Source: Turicibacter sp.
GTDB taxonomy: Bacteria; Bacillota; Bacilli; MOL361; Turicibacteraceae
Reading direction: 5' to 3'
Assembly (NCBI GenBank): GCA_030531025.1
Contig: JAUMTV010000064.1
Location: 1 to 19,050, forward strand
DNA length: 19,050 nt
Shown here: piece after piece, positions 14,466 to 19,050 of the stretch
Numbering within the stretch: position 1 is the stretch's first letter
How the letters are laid out: every line of letters begins with the position of its first letter
Position numbers and translations under genes: made by a program
The notes under the pieces: generated by a model
Told to the model about the DNA's origin: nothing
Databases searched by the model: none
The model's input: the letters and a program-made list of their open reading frames with translations, nothing else

Positions 14466-14847
14466 ATGATAAATAATATTTATTATTTTCTAAAATCGTC
14501 GTTTCTGTTGGCATAACTGGATTATATGGCCCATAGTATCCTGTTTGTGAGGCTTGTTGTTGATAAACTGGATAAGAGGGTTGGCTGTAATAAACTGGCT
14601 GATACACTGGTTGGTAGACGGGCTGATAAACTGGATAGTTGTATCCACCACCGCAGCATGGACGCCCCCCCCCTCCATTAAATAGCAATCCACCTAAAGC
14701 TAAGCCGCCGACAAATGGTAAAAATCCCCATCGTTCATCTTGAGCAGCACTTGGTACATTAGATAGATAAGGAACTTGATTTGTCAATGGTGCAGAATTA
14801 CGATAAGGCACTTGAGACGGGATGTTACTTCGATAATTTTTTGGCAT
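14464..14847 (-). CDS. Tyr/Pro-repeat, Gly-rich putative spore surface protein
   Basis: The start at 14847 gives 127 residues and has AAGGAGG about 10 bases upstream; an in-frame ATG at 14868 lies before this ribosome site and is rejected. The product has an N-terminal polar region with PYRN/VPYL repeats, a short hydrophobic Gly-rich segment (GFLPFVGGLALGGLLF), a GGGGRPCCGGG stretch, and a C-terminal region of repeated YQPV units and QQ-rich Tyr/Pro sequence. Such low-complexity Tyr/Pro/Gly proteins are common in spore coat and exosporium layers of Bacillota, and a sigma-K-like promoter lies upstream. No enzyme motif is seen. The GGGG segment is encoded across nine consecutive G on the coding strand, so the frame could be unstable. 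The spore role is inferred. Confidence 0.7.
   Translation of the reverse strand: MPKNYRSNIPSQVPYRNSAPLTNQVPYLSNVPSAAQDERWGFLPFVGGLALGGLLFNGGGGRPCCGGGYNYPVYQPVYQPVYQPVYYSQPSYPVYQQQASQTGYYGPYNPVMPTETTILENNKYYLS
14665..14673. repeat. Nine-base C/G homopolymer inside the Tyr-rich gene
   Basis: C9 on the plus strand (G9 on the coding strand), in an AT-rich genome. It encodes the GGGG-R-P segment. Change by one base would shift the frame and remove the Tyr/Pro-rich C-terminal part. Confidence 0.95.
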
Positions 14848-14884
14848 CAATTCAGACTCCTCCTTCATACTTGCAGTCCTACTG

Positions 14885-14912
14885 TATCATATGCAAGGAG
14901 AATGACTTTTGT
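14885..14912 (-). promoter_or_regulatory. Sigma-K-like promoter of the Tyr-rich gene
   Basis: Minus strand: AC (14912-14911), 17 bases, then CATATGATA (14893-14885), which fits the sigma-K -10 pattern CATAnnnTA. It lies 38 bases before the start codon. A sigma-E -35 is not evident. Confidence 0.5.
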
Positions 14913-14920
14913 CTCAAATT

Positions 14921-15721
14921 TTATTGCTTAATTAAAAGGAATGAATGAAGTGTCGGACGCTTTAATAAAGTCGTTATTTGGTTAGGTCGATTTAGCCCAC
15001 TATTAACATAAAGCGTTAATTGATCAGCAAATCGGTAAACCCCATTATTAAATTGAGAACACCCATTAGTTGTTGATAACCCTCTACAATGACCTGATAA
15101 TTGAAGTTCAATTGGAAAATCAGTTGATTTTGCTGCTAATGTTGGTTCATGAAGAAGGAGAACATTAAATTGATCAGCTTTCGTTAAGTTTGTTAGTAAA
15201 TCATTTAATTGAGGAGAGCTTGATAGCGAATCAATCCCAATAAAATTAATTCCTTCACTACTTCCATTATAAAGTTCAATTGAATCATTACGAAGAATTT
15301 TAAATGAAGCGGATGTTAAGATTGCTGTGAGTTCTTCTTGTTGGATTAAATCTTGATCTCCTAAAACAGCAAGCTTAGCTAATGATGGATTGAGCTGAGA
15401 TAAAATCTCGATTAGTTGATTACTTAGATTGGAATTAATCGCCCCTTCTTTAAATAAATCACCTGTAAATAATACAATATCGGCTTCAAGACGATTTATT
15501 TCATTTACCGCTTTTTCAACTAGCTTTAAATCATCTTCATTTTTTATATATACGTCACTAAATTGAACGAGGCGAACCCCATCAAAACTACTTGGAATAC
15601 TCGCGCTTTGGATTATCGTTTCATCTACTTTAATGTTATATTTGACAATACATAAAGAATAAAAGAAAAAGAGAATAATAATTGCTGCGACTGTGAGTAC
15701 ATAAATAGGAAACTTCTTCAT
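14921..15721 (-). CDS. Membrane-anchored metallophosphoesterase-fold protein, probably catalytically impaired
   Basis: The start at 15721 (266 residues) follows AAAGGATGAG; a TTG at 15742 has no ribosome site. Residues 6-28 are one membrane segment, so the rest faces outside. The fold matches the YkuE-like calcineurin-type phosphoesterases: QFSDVY at 53-58, FTGDL at 85-89, VLGDQD at 119-124, LLLHEP at 188-193, LSGHCRG at 208-214 and a C-terminal YVNSGL. Active members have D-x-H, GD, GNHD/E, H and GHxH. Here the first motif has Tyr58 for His, the third has Asp122-Gln123 for Asn-His, and the last has Arg213 for the second His, while Asp56, Asp88, His191 and His211 remain. This looks like a pseudoenzyme or one with changed metal use. 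It precedes the Tyr-rich gene on the same strand with no clear terminator. Confidence 0.82.
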   Translation of the reverse strand: MKKFPIYVLTVAAIIILFFFYSLCIVKYNIKVDETIIQSASIPSSFDGVRLVQFSDVYIKNEDDLKLVEKAVNEINRLEADIVLFTGDLFKEGAINSNLSNQLIEILSQLNPSLAKLAVLGDQDLIQQEELTAILTSASFKILRNDSIELYNGSSEGINFIGIDSLSSSPQLNDLLTNLTKADQFNVLLLHEPTLAAKSTDFPIELQLSGHCRGLSTTNGCSQFNNGVYRFADQLTLYVNSGLNRPNQITTLLKRPTLHSFLLIKQ

Positions 15722-15760
15722 AATAAACTCATCCTTTACCAAAAAAACTATTATGACGAT

Positions 15761-15769
15761 ATTATATCA
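15761..15769 (-). promoter_or_regulatory. Extended -10 promoter of the phosphoesterase-like gene
   Basis: Minus strand TGATATAAT: TGA plus a perfect TATAAT (15766-15761), about 40 bases before the start codon. The -35 is weak. Confidence 0.55.
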
Positions 15770-15858
15770 TAGTTTGTTAGTTCGATATAGAAACAGATAT
15801 ATAACAGATGAGACTCTATTAAATAGAAGTTGATCGTACGCATTAGATAGGAGATGAA

Positions 15859-16137
15859 TTATGCTATATTGTAAAATAAGTGAACAAAGTGGTAAAGCAT
15901 AAATAAAAAACAGAAGATGCGTGTCATTGATGTATATTCGCATCTTTCCCCCCAGAAACTAGTACTTAAAATGGTTAAGTAAATAAGAGCAGGAAGCCAA
16001 TGAGCCAAGATGATAGAGTCACTTGAGAGGAAATGAAGTAGTAAGGAATGGCTTCCGGTTAGAGGAAATGTTAATAGTAGCGTGATATTAAAAATAAGAA
16101 AGAGTTGTGGAGCTTTAGAGTTTGTTTTTTGATTCAT
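15859..16137 (-). CDS. Possible small membrane protein of unknown function
   Basis: A frame of 92 residues starting at the ATG at 16137, with a moderate ribosome site (AAGGA about 10 bases upstream). A longer frame reaches 16305 but overlaps the start of polA and is not supported. The product has about three hydrophobic segments: 12-30 (LFLIFNITLLLTFPLTG), 46-62 (HWLPALIYLTILSTSF region) and 73-91 (RIFCFLFMLYHFVHLFY). A hairpin (AAGATGCG 15914-15921 with CGCATCTT 15939-15946) falls inside the frame, which is odd for a coding region. No family is recognised. If it is not a gene, 15722-16247 is a 526-base gap with only promoter signals. Confidence 0.45.
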   Translation of the reverse strand: MNQKTNSKAPQLFLIFNITLLLTFPLTGSHSLLLHFLSSDSIILAHWLPALIYLTILSTSFWGERCEYTSMTRIFCFLFMLYHFVHLFYNIA

Positions 16138-16181
16138 TTGTGCACCGTCCTTGTAAAATTGTGTTTTAAACCGTTTGTATG

Positions 16182-16190
16182 TGTTAAAAT
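16182..16190 (+). promoter_or_regulatory. Extended -10 promoter of polA
   Basis: TGT followed by TAAAAT (16185-16190), about 57 bases before the polA start. No strong -35. Confidence 0.4.
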
Positions 16191-16247
16191 AATAGTACAA
16201 TATAGTAAATAAGGCTTTAAAATATGCCATAGATAAGGGTTGATGCG

Positions 16248-18884
16248 ATGAATACATTAGTTTTAATAGATGGAAATAGTTTAATGTACCGTGCTTATTA
16301 TGCAACTGCGTATAGTGGGAATCTAATGAAAACGAGTACAGGGGTTTTTACAAATGCACTGTATGGTTTTGTCAATATGATGAATAAAGTAATGGATGAG
16401 TATAATCATACGCATATGTTAGTTGCTTTTGATGCTGGGAAAACGACATTTAGACATGAATTTTTAGAGTCGTATAAAGATGGACGTAAGCCAATGCCAG
16501 ATGAGATGCGCTCACAAATTAATTTAATTAAAAAATATTTAGACTTACTTGGAGTAAAACGTTTAGAGTTACCGACTTATGAGGCCGATGATATTATTGG
16601 AACATTAGCTAAAATGGGAGAGCAAACTGATTTTGAAAAAATTCATATTATTACCGGTGATAAAGATTTACTTCAAATGGCTGATGAAAAAACAACAGTT
16701 CATATTACTCGTAAAGGAGTAACGGATATTGAATCATTTACTCCAGAAGCAGTGTTTGCTAAATATGAATTAACACCGAGCCAAATTGTTGACTTAAAAG
16801 GATTAATGGGAGATCCATCTGATAACTTGCCAGGAATACCAGGAGTTGGGGAAAAGACGGCTGTTAAACTTTTAAAACAGTTTGGAACAGTTGAAAACTT
16901 AATTGAACATACAGATGAATTAAAAGGAAAAATGAAAGAAAAAGTTGAAGCCAATACTGAACAAGCCTTGCTTTGTAAGCGAATGGCAACGATTCATAAA
17001 GACGTTCCGTTACCAATTACTTTTGATGATCTATTATATCAAGGTGCTGAAACATCGGAGCTTATAGAGTTTTTTAAAGAGATGGAATTTAATGCATTCC
17101 TTAAAAGGATGAAGCTTGAAGAAGTGAAAGATAAGCAGCCTAAAGCTCCGGTTCGCATTATTTCTTCAACAGATGAATTACAAGCATTAAATTATCAAGA
17201 TAGTGCCGTCCATGTCGAAGTTTTTGAAGAAAATTACCATCATGCCACAATTTTAGGGATTGCAGTTGTGAATGAAACAGAGTCTTATTATGTTCCGTTT
17301 GAAGTTGCTAAAGAGAGCCAAGCTTTTATGAACTTTTTAGCAGACGAAAATATTAAAAAGTCAGTCTTTGATTTAAAACGTTCACGTGTGGCTTTAATGT
17401 GGAAAGGATTTGATTTATCAGGGGTTGATTTTGACTTATTATTAGCCACTTATGTCATTAATCCAACGAATGTAAGTAATGAATTTAAAAAGGTTGCGAT
17501 GTATTATGATTATGATGATGTAGCGTATGATGAAGAAGTTTATGGTAAAGGTGCAAAGCGTGCTGTTGCTGATCTTGATAAAGTTGCTGCTCATGCGATT
17601 GATATTGCTACAGCTATTTTTAACTTAAAAGAGACAGCCTTAGAACAATTAAAAGAACAAGAACAGTTAAGTTTATTTGAAGAAATGGAAATGCCTTTAG
17701 CTGAAGTGTTAGCTGTTATGGAGTATAACGGGATGGCGTTAGACTTAAAGACACTAGATGAGATGGGACAAGATTTGAAAGGCCGTATTGAATCACTAGA
17801 ATCGCAAATTTACGAACATGCAGGGGCAGCCTTTAATATTAATTCGCCTAAGCAATTAGGAGAAGTATTATTTGAAAAACTAGGATTACCTGTTGTAAAG
17901 AAAACAAAAACAGGATATTCAACAAATGTTGATGTACTAGAAAAATTAATGGATACTCATCCAATTATTAAATGCATTATGGAGTATCGTACGTTAACGA
18001 AGCTTTATTCGACTTATATTGAAGGATTGAAAAAAGCGTGCTACGAAGATGGAAAAGTTCACACGATTTTTAATCAGGCATTAACTCAAACAGGTCGTCT
18101 CTCTTCAATTGAGCCAAATCTTCAAAACATTCCAATTCGGTTAGAAGAAGGACGCATGATTCGCCGTGCATTTGTACCTAGTCAAGAAGGATGGGTTATT
18201 TTAGGGGCTGACTACTCACAGATTGAGCTTCGAATTTTAGCCCATATTTCAAATACAGAATCGTTAATTGAGGCGTTTAAACACGGAGAAGATATTCATA
18301 AAAAAACAGCAATGGATGTTTTTAAAGTATCTGAAGAAGAGATGACACCTGATCTTCGTCGTTCAGCAAAGGCGATTAACTTCGGTATTATTTATGGGAT
18401 GAGTGCATTTGGGTTATCAGAAAACTTAAATATTACGCAAAAAGAGGCGAAAAAATATATTGATCATTATTTAGAAACGTATTCAGGAATTCATCAATAC
18501 ATGGAAGATACGGTGAAGTATGCGAAGTATAATGGATATGTTTCAACGTTATTTAATCGCCGTCGTTATATTCCTGAATTAACTCAGAAAAACTATGCCA
18601 TTCGTCAGTTTGGTGAGCGTACGGCTATGAATGCTCCAATTCAAGGAACAGCAGCAGATATTATTAAAAAAGCAATGATCGATGTTTATGAAGCAATGCG
18701 CGAGAAAAATGTGAAATCACGTTTATTACTTCAAGTACACGATGAGTTAATTTTTGAAGTGCCAAAAGAAGAGTTAGAGATGATGATTGAGTTAGTAACG
18801 AAAACAATGGAAGACGTAGTAGAACTACAAGTTCCATTAAAAGCAGATTACTCATATGGTCCAACTTGGTACGATGCTAAATAA
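16248..18884 (+). CDS. polA: DNA polymerase I
   Basis: An 878-residue repair and primer-removal polymerase. Residues 1-290 are the 5'-3' exonuclease: DGNSLMYRAYYA, AFDAGKTTFRHE, YEADDIIGTLA, TGDKDLLQ and GLMGDPSDNLPGIPGVGEKTA with its metal-binding acidic residues. Residues about 300-470 are the 3'-5' exonuclease fold but look inactive, as in many Bacillus polymerases: the first motif is HVEV (His322 for Asp), and the Tyr and Asp of the last motif are absent. The polymerase domain (about 480-878) is complete: motif A DYSQIELRILAHIS (Asp655), motif B RRSAKAINFGIIYG (Lys708, Phe712, Tyr716), motif C QVHDELIFEVP (His831, Asp832, Glu833). AAGGG lies 8 bases before the ATG. It is the last complete gene, and no standard terminator follows it. 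Confidence 0.98.
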   Translation: MNTLVLIDGNSLMYRAYYATAYSGNLMKTSTGVFTNALYGFVNMMNKVMDEYNHTHMLVAFDAGKTTFRHEFLESYKDGRKPMPDEMRSQINLIKKYLDLLGVKRLELPTYEADDIIGTLAKMGEQTDFEKIHIITGDKDLLQMADEKTTVHITRKGVTDIESFTPEAVFAKYELTPSQIVDLKGLMGDPSDNLPGIPGVGEKTAVKLLKQFGTVENLIEHTDELKGKMKEKVEANTEQALLCKRMATIHKDVPLPITFDDLLYQGAETSELIEFFKEMEFNAFLKRMKLEEVKDKQPKAPVRIISSTDELQALNYQDSAVHVEVFEENYHHATILGIAVVNETESYYVPFEVAKESQAFMNFLADENIKKSVFDLKRSRVALMWKGFDLSGVDFDLLLATYVINPTNVSNEFKKVAMYYDYDDVAYDEEVYGKGAKRAVADLDKVAAHAIDIATAIFNLKETALEQLKEQEQLSLFEEMEMPLAEVLAVMEYNGMALDLKTLDEMGQDLKGRIESLESQIYEHAGAAFNINSPKQLGEVLFEKLGLPVVKKTKTGYSTNVDVLEKLMDTHPIIKCIMEYRTLTKLYSTYIEGLKKACYEDGKVHTIFNQALTQTGRLSSIEPNLQNIPIRLEEGRMIRRAFVPSQEGWVILGADYSQIELRILAHISNTESLIEAFKHGEDIHKKTAMDVFKVSEEEMTPDLRRSAKAINFGIIYGMSAFGLSENLNITQKEAKKYIDHYLETYSGIHQYMEDTVKYAKYNGYVSTLFNRRRYIPELTQKNYAIRQFGERTAMNAPIQGTAADIIKKAMIDVYEAMREKNVKSRLLLQVHDELIFEVPKEELEMMIELVTKTMEDVVELQVPLKADYSYGPTWYDAK

Positions 18885-19050
18885 AAAGCTGCCCTAAAGG
18901 ATAAGAACATCTAAATTCTAGTGAATAAGGTGTTCTAAAGGACACCTGTTTAGCTCCGAACAAAAGTGTGAAGCCACTGATATGCTTGAAGAGCATAGAG
19001 TGTGGATAGCACTTTATGGAGGAGTTGGGTGTTGAAGCTAGATTAAATAA
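18885..19050 (+). other. Structured non-coding region after polA, cut by the window edge
   Basis: Three overlapping signals. AGAACATC (18904-18911) can pair with GGTGTTCT (18929-18936). Alternatively AGGTGTTCT (18928-18936) pairs with AGGACACCT (18939-18947) across AA. Further on, three stems are nested: AAAGTG/CACTTT (18963-18968 with 19010-19015), CACT/AGTG (18975-18978 with 18999-19002) and TATGCT/AGCATA (18981-18986 with 18992-18997) closed by TGAAG. No poly-T follows any of them and there is no open frame of note. A non-coding RNA, or the 5' domain of a group II intron, is possible; I cannot assign it. Confidence 0.45.

Noticed and set aside
15861..15902. 13-codon plus-strand frame (MLYCKISEQSGKA) with a good ribosome site
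   Set aside because: Too short to support without conservation, no clear promoter, and it overlaps the end of the opposite-strand membrane protein frame.
16138..16305. N-terminal extension of the small membrane protein
   Set aside because: It would overlap the start of polA on the other strand and lacks a ribosome site; the ATG at 16137 is better placed.
18885..18960. tRNA gene after polA
   Set aside because: The hairpins do not form a cloverleaf, there is no T-loop GTTCGA motif and no acceptor stem pairing.

Overview
The window is chromosomal DNA from a low-GC, spore-forming Bacillota (Firmicutes). The evidence is the AT-rich sequence with strong TTA/AAA/GAA codon use, Shine-Dalgarno sites of the AGGAGG type, spore-coat-like proteins, a HPr with both the PEP-dependent His and the regulatory Ser, lipoproteins with Gram-positive lipoboxes, and a Bacillus-type DNA polymerase I. 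The gene set would fit a Turicibacter-like gut bacterium, but that genus call is an impression only. There is no integrase, transposase, CRISPR array or rRNA/tRNA gene.

Left part (1-6200): a His/Met/Cys-rich CotD-like coat protein, then a flavin/quinone block. Two lipoprotein genes on the minus strand, an ApbE-type FMN transferase and a two-domain PplA-like FMN-binding lipoprotein, are divergent from a plus-strand NADH:quinone oxidoreductase (NDH-2 fused to a DoxX-like membrane domain) and a long-chain polyprenyl diphosphate synthase. This set (fmnB, pplA, ndh2, dmkB equivalents) resembles the core of the Listeria flavin-based extracellular electron transfer locus, without eetA, eetB or dmkA in view. 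The lipoprotein has degenerate flavinylation motifs, and the NDH-2 carries a four-copy 11-residue repeat in a membrane-domain loop. This is the most interesting part of the window.

Middle part (6380-10868): a complete glucose phosphotransferase set in the order EIICB (ptsG), EIIA (crr), HPr (ptsH), EI (ptsI). The segments have separate promoters and terminators, and a perfect inverted repeat lies just upstream of the ptsI promoter.

Right part (10945-19050): two paralogous NodB-type polysaccharide deacetylases, the second followed closely by an unknown membrane-anchored coiled-coil protein; a beta-hydroxyacid dehydrogenase; a Tyr/Pro-repeat putative spore protein whose gene contains a nine-base homopolymer and has a sigma-K-like promoter; a membrane-anchored metallophosphoesterase-fold protein missing several metal ligands; a possible small membrane protein; and polA. 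The last 166 bases after polA lack a normal terminator and instead hold nested and competing hairpins, so a structured RNA or the start of an element such as a group II intron may begin there.
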